The position numbers and the translations under genes were made by a program. The notes beneath the pieces are model-generated. The model was given only the letters and a program-made list of their open reading frames with translations, had not been told where the DNA came from and did not search any database. A stretch of DNA of 64,000 nt from Acidobacteriaceae bacterium (GTDB lineage Bacteria > Acidobacteriota > Terriglobia > Terriglobales > Acidobacteriaceae). This document shows, piece by piece, positions 26,012 through 35,784 of this stretch. Each line of letters opens with the position of its first letter. Within the stretch, counting starts at the first letter, position 1. Where the stretch lies: positions 37,468 through 101,467 of the forward strand of contig JASHQE010000039.1 in assembly GCA_030037705.1 (NCBI GenBank), read 5' to 3'.

Positions 26012-27028
26012 ATGCAAACGCAGACAGAACTTGAAACGCAGCAAGCATCTGAAAGAAGCAAGTCGAGTACAGCGTGTCCAGGATGCGGCAGGGGGCAGGG
26101 CGTAGTATTCCTGTCTGCGCCGGATCGCTTTCACGGCAGAGACCAGATATACGAACTGGAGCGTTGTCCCGTGTGCGCACTGGTGTGGCTGAAAGATCCG
26201 CCGCCTCCGGAGCGCATGGGCGAGCACTATGGGCCGGATTACGACCGCTCTGTGGCGGCAGCGGGTGATTCGCCGGCGCGATGGAGCGGCCGCGTCAAGG
26301 TCCTCCGCCAGCTCAGGAGTGGCGGCTCTCTGCTCGATCTTGGATGCAGCTCGGGCGGATTTCTGCAGGCTGTGGCGAGTCCGTCCTGGCGGCTTTATGG
26401 CATCGAGATGTCAGAGAGCGTGGCGCAGCGGGCGGAGTCCGCATCGGGGGCGCAGGTCTTTGTCGGCGATATTCTCGACGCTCCTTACGCACCGGCGAGC
26501 TTCGATGTGATCACCTGCTTCCATGTATTCGAGCATCTTTATGAGCCGCTTGCCGTGCTGAAGAAAGTAGCGGAGTGGCTGAAACCCGGCGGCCTGTTCT
26601 ATCTCATGGTTCCGAATATCGATTCGGCTGGCGCGAAGGTCTTCAAAACATACTGGTATGCGCTGGAACTCCCTCGCCATCTCTCGCATTTCTCGCCAAA
26701 GTCACTGAGCAGCCTGGCTCGATCGGCCGGTCTTGAAGAGGAATCGCTCACTACGCATCGCGAACCGTTCATCGAAAACAGCGTTCGCTATTGGCTGGAC
26801 GAAATGTTTCGGCGCGTGGGCACGCTTCGTACGCCACTGGCGAAACGGCAGACACCCGGCATTCCGTATCGGATTGCGCGCAAGGCATTCCGTTTGACGG
26901 CGCTTCCGGTGCTCAACGGATTGGTCGCGCTGGCGGGAGACGGTGAGAGCATTCACGCGATATTCAGAAAACCAGGCTTAGGTGGACGCACTGCCGAAAG
27001 GGACCTGACATGGACGCCACGCGGCTAA
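26012..27028 (+). CDS. SAM-dependent methyltransferase with zinc-ribbon N-terminus
   Basis: Class I methyltransferase (Methyltransf_23 type), about 338 residues. An N-terminal Cys pair set (CPGCG...CPVC) probably binds zinc. The SAM site LLDLGCSSGGFLQ follows, with FDVITCFHVFEHLYEPL and LKPGGLFYLMVPN. It is likely to methylate a sugar hydroxyl or carboxyl of the EPS unit. The track's TTG 25979 adds 11 residues; ATG 26012 is preferred. The last 19 bases overlap the FkbM gene. Confidence 0.87.
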   Translation: MQTQTELETQQASERSKSSTACPGCGRGQGVVFLSAPDRFHGRDQIYELERCPVCALVWLKDPPPPERMGEHYGPDYDRSVAAAGDSPARWSGRVKVLRQLRSGGSLLDLGCSSGGFLQAVASPSWRLYGIEMSESVAQRAESASGAQVFVGDILDAPYAPASFDVITCFHVFEHLYEPLAVLKKVAEWLKPGGLFYLMVPNIDSAGAKVFKTYWYALELPRHLSHFSPKSLSSLARSAGLEEESLTTHREPFIENSVRYWLDEMFRRVGTLRTPLAKRQTPGIPYRIARKAFRLTALPVLNGLVALAGDGESIHAIFRKPGLGGRTAERDLTWTPRG

Positions 27029-27798
27029 AAGCAGAACATGTACTTTATGGGTTGGGTTTGTACGGCGCCGCGCGGACACTTTACAGAATGACTCCGTCAG
27101 GCCGGCGGGCAAAGCGGGACCGGGTTCTGAAGCGTAACTTTTTCTCGCAACTCGTCCGGTCCGGCGATCTGGTCTTTGATATCGGTGCGAACCTGGGCAA
27201 CTACTCGGAGATATTTGCCTCTTTAGGGGCGCATGTCACGGCCCTCGAACCGAATCCGGACTGCGTCGACCATATTCGCCGGTCTTATCCCGCGCAATCG
27301 ATCGACGTCATCAGCGCGGCGGTGGGTTCTTCGGCCGGTGTCGCCACGATTCGCCTGGCCAAGCGCAGCGACATGTCTTCGATGTCCACGGATTGGATCC
27401 ACGCGATTGGCGAAGCGCAAAAACTCGACGACTCGGTCTGGTCCAACCAGCTAACGGTCCCGGTGATCACGCTGGACTCGCTGATCGAGAAATACGGGAT
27501 GCCTAAATTTGTCAAGATCGACGTGGAAGGATTCGAGGAAAGCGTCCTTGCCGGTCTTTCAGCGCAACCGGAGCTCCTGTCTTTCGAATTCAACACGAAT
27601 TTTCTGGACGCGGCTGTTCGGTGCGTCCGGCAACTCAAGAACCTGACGAATTCCCGCTTCAATTTCGTGATTGGCGAGCCGTTCCGGTTCGAACTCGACG
27701 AATGGGTGGACTCAAGCCGTTTGGTTACGAAGCTCGAGTCTCTCGAACGCAATCTGGGATACGGCGATATCTTTGTGCGGAGCCCCGCGGCGGCGTAA
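27010..27798 (+). CDS. FkbM family methyltransferase
   Basis: 262-residue SAM-dependent O-methyltransferase of the FkbM family: LVFDIGANLGNYSEIFASLG (SAM site), ALEPNPD, and the signature FVKIDVEGFEESVLAGL. In polysaccharide loci these enzymes methylate sugar hydroxyls. The gene overlaps the preceding methyltransferase by 19 bases and is 24 bases from the polymerase gene, so all three are co-transcribed. Position of methylation unknown. Confidence 0.92.
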   Translation: MDATRLKAEHVLYGLGLYGAARTLYRMTPSGRRAKRDRVLKRNFFSQLVRSGDLVFDIGANLGNYSEIFASLGAHVTALEPNPDCVDHIRRSYPAQSIDVISAAVGSSAGVATIRLAKRSDMSSMSTDWIHAIGEAQKLDDSVWSNQLTVPVITLDSLIEKYGMPKFVKIDVEGFEESVLAGLSAQPELLSFEFNTNFLDAAVRCVRQLKNLTNSRFNFVIGEPFRFELDEWVDSSRLVTKLESLERNLGYGDIFVRSPAAA

Positions 27799-27822
27799 CT
27801 GCTGTCCAAACTCTGAAGACTC

Positions 27823-29250
27823 ATGCAAGCTTATACCATACGATTCGGCGGCGGCGCTGACCAGACTATCCTGCATCCAGCGGTGCTGGTTGCGATGCTG
27901 CTGGCGATGGCGCTGTTTTTTGTGCTCCCGCGCCGCTATGTTGTTATTCCGTTTCTGGTCACGATCTTTCTGGTTCCGCAAGGCCAACAGCTCTATGTTG
28001 GCGGCGTCCACCTGTTCGTCAATCGGCTCCTGGTATTGGGCGCATTTATCCGGGGCATGATCTCCAAAGAGCCCCGTCAAAGATCGGTGTATGCCGGAGG
28101 GTGGACCTCGATCGACACAGCTACGGTTTGCTACATGGTCATTGTGGCGGCCGCCACGACGATGCAGTACATGACCGTCCCTGCCTTCGTGAATCAAGTC
28201 GGTTATGTATGGGATTACGTTCTTGGTTATCTTGCGTTGCGCACTCTTGTTCGCGATGAACGGGACGCGGTTTTAGCGATTCAATGCTGTGCGGCTTTGA
28301 CCGTCATCTTTGCGATTACGATGACGATTGAGCAGAAGGAGATGATGAATGTCTTCGGTTTGCTCGGCGGCATTCTTGCCAAGCCGGAGGTGCGCGAAGG
28401 CAAGATCCGTTCGCAGGGAGCCTTTCAACATGCTCTGACCGCTGGAACGTTCGCCGCTACGGCGATTCCGCTGTTCTTCCTGATGTGGAAGAAACGAGTG
28501 ACGAGATGGCTGGCCGCGATCGGCATCGTCTGCGCAACCGTGATGGTTGTCGATACACAGACGAGCACGTCGCTGATGACAGAGGCGGCTGGCATTTTTG
28601 CGGTTTTCCTGTGGTCGCTGCGCAAAAAGATGAAGACTGTGCGCATCACTCTGGTGGTCGGTCTGATCGCTCTGGCCATGGTGATGAAGGCGCCGGTGTG
28701 GTTCGTCATCGCTCACGTTGACCTGACGGGCTCTTCCTCCAGCTATCAACGCGCGGAGCTGATCGATCAGTTCATCAACCACTTCAGCAACTGGTGGTTG
28801 ATGGGAACGACAGCTGCGTCTACCTGGGGCTGGGACATGTGGGACGCGCAAAATATGTACGTCTCGATCGGAGAAGCCGGAGGGCTGGCGGCTCTTGTTT
28901 TTTACATCCTGGTGATCTCCAGAAGCTTTAGCAGGCTCGGCAACGCGAGAAAGCGCGCCCAATCCAAGCAACAGGAGTGGCTCCTCTGGTTTCTTGGCGC
29001 GGCGCTGTTTGCTCATGTAGTGGCGTTCTTCGGCGTCAATTACTTTGATCAGGCGCGTATCTGCTGGTTTCTGCTGATCAGCATGATCTGTGCGACTACG
29101 GCGCCGCTGCTGAACCGATCCCGCACTATGCCGGCTCAGGTGGTCGTGCATGTGAATCTTCCGGCTGAAGCACAGGAGGCGGGCACGACGGCGCGCTCAA
29201 CGTCTGCATTGCCAAGTGGCAGAAGCCGATTCTTACCCAGGCGCAGGTAA
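27823..29250 (+). CDS. O-antigen ligase/polymerase-like membrane protein (Wzy candidate)
   Basis: 475-residue polytopic membrane protein with about ten hydrophobic segments (AVLVAMLLAMALFFVLP, PFLVTIFLVP, AAALTVIFAITM and others). A larger loop holds QGAFQHALTAGTFAA, and SSSSYQRAELIDQFINHF is followed by AQNMYVSIGEAGGLAALVFYI. The 'RxxL/YRxxL...H..Y' arrangement is typical of Wzy_C/O-antigen ligase proteins. It is the only such protein here, so it is the likely polymerase of the Wzx/Wzy pathway. Wzy proteins are too divergent to assign linkage. It starts 24 bases after the FkbM gene. Confidence 0.85.
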   Translation: MQAYTIRFGGGADQTILHPAVLVAMLLAMALFFVLPRRYVVIPFLVTIFLVPQGQQLYVGGVHLFVNRLLVLGAFIRGMISKEPRQRSVYAGGWTSIDTATVCYMVIVAAATTMQYMTVPAFVNQVGYVWDYVLGYLALRTLVRDERDAVLAIQCCAALTVIFAITMTIEQKEMMNVFGLLGGILAKPEVREGKIRSQGAFQHALTAGTFAATAIPLFFLMWKKRVTRWLAAIGIVCATVMVVDTQTSTSLMTEAAGIFAVFLWSLRKKMKTVRITLVVGLIALAMVMKAPVWFVIAHVDLTGSSSSYQRAELIDQFINHFSNWWLMGTTAASTWGWDMWDAQNMYVSIGEAGGLAALVFYILVISRSFSRLGNARKRAQSKQQEWLLWFLGAALFAHVVAFFGVNYFDQARICWFLLISMICATTAPLLNRSRTMPAQVVVHVNLPAEAQEAGTTARSTSALPSGRSRFLPRRR

Positions 29251-29253
29251 AGC

Positions 29254-30129
29254 ATGACGGACTTATCGACACGTTATGTCGTTGTTACGCCGGTTCGCGA
29301 TGAGCAGCAGTACCTGCCGCTCACGATCGAGAGCATGGTAAAGCAGACGATCCGCCCGCAACAGTGGGTGATCGTGAACGACGGCTCAAAAGACCGCACC
29401 GGCCAGATTATCGAGGAAGCAGCCCGTCAGCACTCGTGGATTCGCGCAGTGCATCGCGGCGACCGCGGCTTCCGGAAGTGGGGCGGCGGTATCATCGAAG
29501 CGTTTTACGACGGTTTTCATGCTCTCGATTGCACCGACTGGGAGTTCATGAGCAAGCTCGATGGCGACTTGTCGTTTGGGGCGAATTATTTTGAATCGAC
29601 CTTCGTCAAATTTCGTGAAAATCCGAAGCTCGGCATCGGCGGCGGAGTGCTGTATCACGATGAGAATGGCCAGAGAGTGCTTGAAAACCATCCCAAGTTT
29701 CACGTGCGCGGCGGCGTGAAGATCTACCGGCGCGGTTGTTGGGAGGCCATCGGCGGACTGTGGGTCGGGCCCGGTTCCGACACCATCGATGAAGTAAAAG
29801 CCAACATGTTGGGATGGACGACCAGCAGCTTCTTCGACATTCACATGACCCATCACCGCTTTACGGGGGCCTCGTGGGGCAAGTGGGGAGGGTTGGTGAA
29901 AGACGGAAAGATTGATTACGTCGCGGGATATCATCCGTTGTTTCTAGCCGCAAAGTCCATTGTCCGCCTGGCGCGGCGGCCCTATTTCCTGGGATCGTTT
30001 GCTCTCGTCTACGGCTATATAACCGCTTATCTGAACCGTGTTCCGCAGGTGGATGACCCGTCGGTCATTCGCTATCTGCGCCAGCAGCAACTGGCGCGGC
30101 TCTTTGGAGGCGAGACGATTTGGAAATAA
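29254..30129 (+). CDS. Glycosyltransferase family 2
   Basis: 291-residue GT-A enzyme: VVVTPVRDEQQYLPLTIESM at the start, WVIVNDGSKDRTGQI (nucleotide binding), and SKLDGDLSFG where the DxD-type acidic pair would bind the metal and donor. The basic C-terminal region has a hydrophobic stretch (FLGSFALVYGYITAYL) that may associate with the membrane. It follows the polymerase by three bases and overlaps the next GT2 gene by ten. Donor unknown. Confidence 0.9.
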   Translation: MTDLSTRYVVVTPVRDEQQYLPLTIESMVKQTIRPQQWVIVNDGSKDRTGQIIEEAARQHSWIRAVHRGDRGFRKWGGGIIEAFYDGFHALDCTDWEFMSKLDGDLSFGANYFESTFVKFRENPKLGIGGGVLYHDENGQRVLENHPKFHVRGGVKIYRRGCWEAIGGLWVGPGSDTIDEVKANMLGWTTSSFFDIHMTHHRFTGASWGKWGGLVKDGKIDYVAGYHPLFLAAKSIVRLARRPYFLGSFALVYGYITAYLNRVPQVDDPSVIRYLRQQQLARLFGGETIWK

Positions 30130-31169
30130 ACGCCCAATGCGATGCCTTTCCGCCAGCGCCGTTGCACCGCGCCGCCGGCGAACGGAAGCACGACAAAGCA
30201 AATGAGAGTGCGGCCAGGTTCCCGCATCTCTCGATTATCTGCGTCAACTGGAACTCCCTCGAATATCTGGCCGAGTGCGTGACCAGCCTGTATGAGCACA
30301 CGCCGCGTGTGCCGTTCGAGGTGATTGTTGTAGATAATGCCTCGCCGGAGGGCGGGCTGGAGCAATTCGCCGAACAGTTTCCGCAGGTGCGACTCGTCCG
30401 GAGCGAGAAAAACCTGGGCTTTGCGGGAGCCAATAACCTGGGTTTCCGGCATTCCTTCGGACGGTACATTCTTCTTCTTAATCCAGACACCAGGATTATC
30501 GGCTCCGCTATCGACCTTATGCTTGAGCAGCTCTCCTCGCTGCCTGACGCGGGCATCGTAGGCTGCACGCTCTTAAATACGGACCTGACGGTTTCGACGA
30601 GTTCGATCCAGAGATTCCCTACGATCCTGAACCAGCTTCTCACCGCCGAGTCACTGCGCGTGCGTTTTCCCGGATTGCCGCTTTGGAATATCGCACCACT
30701 TTTTGCCGAGCAGAACGGCCCTATCAAAGTGGATGTGATTCCCGGAGCATGCATGATGTTGAAGCGCGAAGTCTTCGAGCGGGTCGGCCTGCTGACGGAA
30801 GATTACTTCATGTATGCCGAGGACATCGACCTGAATTACAAGGTAAGCAAACTCGGCCTTTCGAGCTACTATGTGGGCCGGGCGCAGATCATCCATCACG
30901 GCGGAAAGAGCAGTTCGCGCCAAAAAGTGTCGCAATGGTCCACCATCATGATTCATCGTGCGATGGTGAAATACTTTCGCTTCAGCCGTGGCAGGCTATA
31001 CGCGGCCGGCTATCGCAGCGCGATGGGATGCTCGGCTGTGCTGCGCTTGATGATTCTTGCAGCGCTGTATCCCTTTGGTGATCGGCAGGGGATTCGCTGG
31101 GCGATGGAAAAGTGGCATGCGATTCTGAGATGGTCCGTAGGCCTTGAGCAACTGGAAGCTGGCCGATAG
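30120..31169 (+). CDS. Glycosyltransferase family 2, rhamnosyltransferase-like
   Basis: 349-residue GT-A enzyme similar in layout to WbbL-type rhamnosyltransferases: LSIICVNWNSLEYLAECVTSL, EVIVVDNASPEGG, EKNLGFAGANNLGF, LLLNPDTRI (metal site), and PGACMMLKREVFERVGLLTEDYFMYAEDIDL. TTG 30120 lies inside the end of the previous gene; the first 35 residues are poorly conserved, so a later start is possible. It acts in the cytoplasm on the lipid-linked unit. Rhamnose as donor is a family-based guess. Confidence 0.9.
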   Translation: MEINAQCDAFPPAPLHRAAGERKHDKANESAARFPHLSIICVNWNSLEYLAECVTSLYEHTPRVPFEVIVVDNASPEGGLEQFAEQFPQVRLVRSEKNLGFAGANNLGFRHSFGRYILLLNPDTRIIGSAIDLMLEQLSSLPDAGIVGCTLLNTDLTVSTSSIQRFPTILNQLLTAESLRVRFPGLPLWNIAPLFAEQNGPIKVDVIPGACMMLKREVFERVGLLTEDYFMYAEDIDLNYKVSKLGLSSYYVGRAQIIHHGGKSSSRQKVSQWSTIMIHRAMVKYFRFSRGRLYAAGYRSAMGCSAVLRLMILAALYPFGDRQGIRWAMEKWHAILRWSVGLEQLEAGR

Positions 31170-31192
31170 CAAACAGTCGGGAGAGATTTACT

Positions 31193-33118
31193 GTGTGCGG
31201 CATTTGCGGTAAGTTGAATTTTAATCGTGATGCGAAAGTATCCCCTGTGCTGGTGCGCGCGATGGCCGATACCATTGCGCACCGCGGACCGGATGACGAG
31301 GGTTACTTTATCGCTGGCCAGGTCGGGCTGGGATTCCGGCGCCTCTCCATCATCGATCTAGCCACGGGCCATCAACCGCTCTCCAACGAGGATGAAACCG
31401 TATGGATCGTATTCAACGGCGAGATTTATAACTACCAGGAACTGCGCAGTTATCTGGTCGCGAAGGGGCATGTCTTCAAAACGCATACCGACACGGAGGT
31501 CATTGTTCACCTCTACGAGGAGTTTGGTGAAGATTGCGTCGCAAAGCTGCGAGGGATGTTCGGGTTTGCGATCTGGGACAGCAAGCGCGCAAGCCTGTTT
31601 ATCGCCAGGGATCGCGTGGGCATCAAGCCCATCTACTATTGGATCTCGGATAAGTCCATCGTCTTTGCATCAGAGATCAAGGCCATCCTTGCCGATCCTG
31701 AGTTTGTGCCGGAAGTTGTTCCGGAGATGATCGACCGGTTTCTCACTTTTTACTACGTTCCTGGTGAGGAGACGTTGCTGCGCAACGTGTATAAGCTGGC
31801 TCCGGGTTGTTCGATGCTTATCCGGAATGGCAAGGCGACGATTCGACAATACTGGAACCTCAAGTTTCATCCCGTTCCATGCAGCACACGCGAGGCCGAG
31901 GAAACACTCTGCACTCTGCTTGACGAGTGCGTGCGGATGCACATGATCAGCGATGTGCCCGTGGGATTTCTTCTGAGCGGTGGTGTGGATTCGACGGCAA
32001 TGCTGGGCATGGCCGTGGGCAAGACGGATCACCCCTTGAGCAGCTTCACGCTTGGGTTTGCGAGCCCGGGACTGGCAGACGAGCGGCCATACGCGCGGCT
32101 TGCCGCAGAGCGATTTGGATCCGAGCATCATGAGATGTCGATCACCGCGCAGGAGTTCGCGGACTTTCTGCCGCGGTTTGCATGGTATATGGAAGAGCCG
32201 GTCTGTGAACCGCAGGCGGTTGCGCTCTATTACGTGACCAGATTGGCTGCGCAATACGTGAAGGTGCTGATCTCCGGAGAGGGTGGCGACGAGGCGTTCG
32301 CCGGATATTCGATTTACCGCAACCTGCTGTGGCTTGAGCGGTTCAAGAAAGCGATTTGGCCGCTCAAAGGAGCGCTGTCCTCCGCGCTTTCGCGCATGAA
32401 TGCGGCGCACCCTTCACACCGGCTGGAAAAATACGGACCGTTGCTGAGGATGCCGTTCCAGTCCTATTACTACAGCCGCACTTCCAGCCCGAGCCGCTAT
32501 TTCAACGCACACGGGGACGATTTATATACAAACGACTTCTCGACGCGTCATGTGGATCGCGCGTTCTCTACCGAGCCGGCGACGCGCTATATGACCGATG
32601 GCGCGGCACGCGGCATTGTGAACCGAATGCTGTACGTCGACACGAAGACCTCGTTGCCGGATGATCTTCTGCTGAAAGCGGACAAAATGACGATGGCCAA
32701 CTCGGTTGAGCTGCGCGTGCCGTTTCTCGATCATAAGTTTCTTGAGTTTGCCGCATCGCTGCCCGAAAACATGAAGGTTCACGGCTTTACAACGAAGTAT
32801 CTCGCCAAAGTAGCGCTGCGCGATAAGGTGCCGGTAGAGATCCTGCGGCGCAAAAAAGTCGGTTTCCCGGTTCCATATGAATTGTGGATGCGGAATGAAT
32901 TGAAGGATTGGGTGCACGACATTCTGCTGGATAGCCAGGCACTGAACCGGGGCTACTTCAGCAAAAAATCGCTTGAACACCTGATTGATCAGGATCGCGA
33001 ACATCGGATCTATCCCAAGGAGATTCTTTCTCTGGTATCGCTCGAACTTTGGCATCGCTCCTTTGTGAGCGGAACGAGAAACGCGGCTCCAGCCGCTCAT
33101 CCTGTGGCTGCTCTCTAG
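31193..33118 (+). CDS. asnB: Asparagine synthase-type amidotransferase
   Basis: 641-residue class II glutamine amidotransferase. Cys2 (MCGICG after initiator removal) is the glutaminase nucleophile and FNGEIYNYQELR is the glutamine site. The synthetase half has the PP-loop LLSGGVDSTAMLG and ISGEGGDEAFAGY. It makes an amide from glutamine and ATP. In EPS loci these enzymes (for example WbmI and WbpS homologues) are thought to amidate uronic acid residues. With the WbpA/B/D/E set here, a diacetamido uronic acid is a good candidate substrate. A housekeeping asparagine synthetase is the alternative. GTG 31193 is fixed by the required N-terminal Cys. It lies 23 bases after the GT2 gene. Confidence 0.93.
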   Translation: MCGICGKLNFNRDAKVSPVLVRAMADTIAHRGPDDEGYFIAGQVGLGFRRLSIIDLATGHQPLSNEDETVWIVFNGEIYNYQELRSYLVAKGHVFKTHTDTEVIVHLYEEFGEDCVAKLRGMFGFAIWDSKRASLFIARDRVGIKPIYYWISDKSIVFASEIKAILADPEFVPEVVPEMIDRFLTFYYVPGEETLLRNVYKLAPGCSMLIRNGKATIRQYWNLKFHPVPCSTREAEETLCTLLDECVRMHMISDVPVGFLLSGGVDSTAMLGMAVGKTDHPLSSFTLGFASPGLADERPYARLAAERFGSEHHEMSITAQEFADFLPRFAWYMEEPVCEPQAVALYYVTRLAAQYVKVLISGEGGDEAFAGYSIYRNLLWLERFKKAIWPLKGALSSALSRMNAAHPSHRLEKYGPLLRMPFQSYYYSRTSSPSRYFNAHGDDLYTNDFSTRHVDRAFSTEPATRYMTDGAARGIVNRMLYVDTKTSLPDDLLLKADKMTMANSVELRVPFLDHKFLEFAASLPENMKVHGFTTKYLAKVALRDKVPVEILRRKKVGFPVPYELWMRNELKDWVHDILLDSQALNRGYFSKKSLEHLIDQDREHRIYPKEILSLVSLELWHRSFVSGTRNAAPAAHPVAAL

Positions 33119-33154
33119 AGCGAAGACCACCAGACAGCCTGCGGCGAACAAGCT

Positions 33155-34981
33155 ATGTACGAGACAGAAGCGAATCGGCAAAAAGAATCGCGCGACCAGA
33201 TTCCGTCTGACGTTCTTGCGTGCTTTGCAGAACTCAAGGGAGTGGTAGCGCGCCGCACGGTGCTTCCATGGAGCGAGCACTGCACCGAGTGCGTCTGGCC
33301 CAGCTGTTATACCACCTGCGATCTGTATAGCGCGCGTGAAGACGGCCGGTGCCGTCGATTCGTGGATGGCATGGTTCGTATTGATTGTCCGGAATCTTTG
33401 AATGCTTATCTTGTGAAGGTCACCTTCAAGCGGTGGGCAAAGTTGTGGACGCCCGGAAATATCCGGCTTCGCTCCTTCGCGAGCGCGCTGCGCGCAGAAA
33501 GCCGCGATTACCGCATTGGATCAACGCTCAACGCATTGCCTTTGCCCAAGACGATTCGCACGCTCGCGACCGGAAAGCGATATAGCCTGAAGAAGAGGCT
33601 TGCGTATCGCGCACATGCCGACACAACACTGCCCAATTTTTTCATGCTGGAATGCTACAACCCAGGCGCTGACGCTGTCAGTCTTTCGTTCACTATTCGT
33701 TCCGTGGGCGAGATGGTGACGATCCCGTTTCAGAAGCTGATCGAGCTTGCTCCCGGTTTTCATCGCGTGCGTATTCCATGCAATGAGATCGCGGCGATCG
33801 TTGATCTGCATCACCCGTTCAACGTAGAGATTATTCCCAATGGCGAGGCGGACGGAATCACTCTGATTTTTGGATTGACTGATTTTGTTCAGGAGATGCC
33901 GCGACCGACGGCAAACGAAAAGACCGGCACAGACAATACGCAGCCGAAGATCAAGTGCGTTATCTGGGATCTCGATAATACGCTATGGGACGGAATCCTG
34001 ATCGAGGACGGGGCTGAGAAGCTTAGACTGAAGCCGGGAATCCGCGAAACGCTTCAGGCGCTGGATGAGCGCGGCATTCTTCTTTCGGTTGCGAGCAAGA
34101 ATAATCGTGACGAGGCTTGGGCAGTCCTCAAGCAGATGAGGCTCGATGAGTTGTTTCTGGCTCCGCAGATCTCCTGGGGCCCGAAGAGCGAGGCCATTCG
34201 CGAGATTGCGCATCGGCTGAATATTGGACTTGATACGTTTCTCTTCGTGGATGACTCTACCTTCGAGCGGCAGGAAGTAGCTTCCGCTCTTCCGGAGGTG
34301 CGGGTTCTCGACGCCCTGAGATTCGAAGAGATACTGGACCTCGAGGAGTGCAAGGTGCCTGCAACGGCGGAGAGCCGCGAGCGGCGCAAGATGTATCAGG
34401 TGGAGGCGGAAAGACAAAACCGCGCCTCTGGTTTTGCTGGCGACTACGTGGCGTTTTTGCGCGACTGCGAGATCCGCATCAACATTCTCCCGCTTGCCGA
34501 CGAAAACCTGGAGCGAGTGCATGAACTGACGCAGCGCACCAACCAGATGAATTTCTCAGGCAACCGGTATGACCGGGATAAACTTCGCCAGGTGCTCGCG
34601 ACACCGTGGCTTGATGCGTATGTGCTCGAGGTGGAAGACCGGTTCGGCAGCTACGGCATGGTGGGCTTCTGCATTGTAGACAGCCGGGAGCCGTTGATGA
34701 CCGATCTGATGTTCAGTTGCCGCATTCAGTCGAAGCGCGTAGAGCACGCATTTCTGGCTTGGTTGATTCAACGGTATAGAGGCACGCCCGGCAAAGATAT
34801 GTGGGCCAGCTACCGCAAGACGGAGAAGAATGCCCCTTCGGGGAGGGTGTTTGCGGATATTGGCATGGAAGAGGTTGAGATCGTGAACGGGGTTTCGCGG
34901 TTGGTGTTCCGCAAAGACGCAGTGATTCCGGACGACGGCGTTGTGACGATCAATGCGCAAACGCCGGCGGCCGTTGCGTAA
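33155..34981 (+). CDS. fkbH: FkbH-type HAD-IIIC protein with Cys-rich N-terminus
   Basis: 608 residues. The C-terminal part is FkbH: HAD motif VIWDLDNTLWDGI (about 269-281), SVASKNN, FVDDSTFERQEV, then the GNAT-like section with RTNQMNFSGNRYD. FkbH proteins take 1,3-bisphosphoglycerate and load a glyceryl-derived unit on an acyl carrier protein. The first 250 residues are unusual: a cysteine cluster (CTECVWPSCYTTC...GRC) that might bind metal, then a beta-rich region that could be carbohydrate-binding-like. A second FkbH at 37752 precedes a carrier protein gene. It is 36 bases after asnB and three before the deacetylase gene. Attachment of a glyceryl or lactyl group to the EPS is inferred. 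Confidence 0.88.
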   Translation: MYETEANRQKESRDQIPSDVLACFAELKGVVARRTVLPWSEHCTECVWPSCYTTCDLYSAREDGRCRRFVDGMVRIDCPESLNAYLVKVTFKRWAKLWTPGNIRLRSFASALRAESRDYRIGSTLNALPLPKTIRTLATGKRYSLKKRLAYRAHADTTLPNFFMLECYNPGADAVSLSFTIRSVGEMVTIPFQKLIELAPGFHRVRIPCNEIAAIVDLHHPFNVEIIPNGEADGITLIFGLTDFVQEMPRPTANEKTGTDNTQPKIKCVIWDLDNTLWDGILIEDGAEKLRLKPGIRETLQALDERGILLSVASKNNRDEAWAVLKQMRLDELFLAPQISWGPKSEAIREIAHRLNIGLDTFLFVDDSTFERQEVASALPEVRVLDALRFEEILDLEECKVPATAESRERRKMYQVEAERQNRASGFAGDYVAFLRDCEIRINILPLADENLERVHELTQRTNQMNFSGNRYDRDKLRQVLATPWLDAYVLEVEDRFGSYGMVGFCIVDSREPLMTDLMFSCRIQSKRVEHAFLAWLIQRYRGTPGKDMWASYRKTEKNAPSGRVFADIGMEEVEIVNGVSRLVFRKDAVIPDDGVVTINAQTPAAVA

Positions 34982-34984
34982 GTC

Positions 34985-35734
34985 ATGGGCCTGCGTTCGC
35001 AGCTAGGTAAGATCAGGGCAACGTACCTCAGCTCACGGTGCAGGCGGACCGTTGCACTCGGGAACCTGGGGCCGATCGTAACCTTTACCTTCGATGATTT
35101 TCCAAGGACGGCGCTGACCGCAGGAGCCACGATCCTTGAGCGGTTCGGTGCGCGGGCTACGTATTATGTTGCGATGGGATTGATGGATAGCGAAAATCGT
35201 CTCGGCGAGCAGTTTCACCGCGACGATCTCCATACTCTGGCCGGGCGCGGGCATGAGATAGCCCTTCACGGATTCAAGCACCTGTCGGCCAGGAGGACCC
35301 CGGTAGAGAAATTTGCAGACGATGTGGCCGAGGGCAGACGGGCAATTCAGGAGTGCATTCCGGCAGGCGCATCGAATAACTTCGCGTATCCGTACGGCGA
35401 AGCGACTTTAGCAACCAAGCACCGGCTTGGCCCAAATTTAGCAAGCTCGCGAGGAACAATTGGGGGACTCAACGGACCCGAAGTGGATCTGAATCTGCTG
35501 CGCGCGAATTCCTTGTACGGGGACGAAGAACAAGTGGGGCGGGCGCGCCGGCTCATTCTCAGAAATCAGGTAGAAAAGTCCTGGTTAATCTTCTATTCGC
35601 ACGACGTTGCGGAAAAGCCTTCGCCTTACGGCTGCACACCTTTGCTGCTGCAAGAGACCGTTGCCTTCGCCGTGGCTCAGGGCGCACGGTTGATGACCGT
35701 CGCCGATGTGGTGACGAAACTGCAAGCGGTGTAG
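34985..35734 (+). CDS. NodB-type polysaccharide deacetylase
   Basis: 249-residue carbohydrate esterase 4 family protein: metal and catalytic motif TFTFDDFPRT, the His motif ALHGFKHLSA, and YPYGEAT. The C-terminal SHDV contributes the last motif. It removes N-acetyl groups from sugar residues. No signal peptide is seen, so it probably acts in the cytoplasm on precursors, which is less usual than for exported members. It starts three bases after the FkbH gene. Confidence 0.88.
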   Translation: MGLRSQLGKIRATYLSSRCRRTVALGNLGPIVTFTFDDFPRTALTAGATILERFGARATYYVAMGLMDSENRLGEQFHRDDLHTLAGRGHEIALHGFKHLSARRTPVEKFADDVAEGRRAIQECIPAGASNNFAYPYGEATLATKHRLGPNLASSRGTIGGLNGPEVDLNLLRANSLYGDEEQVGRARRLILRNQVEKSWLIFYSHDVAEKPSPYGCTPLLLQETVAFAVAQGARLMTVADVVTKLQAV

Positions 35735-35784
35735 AAGCGCAGGAACAGATCATTTCAACCGCTGCCCTATTTTCAGACTTGTTG

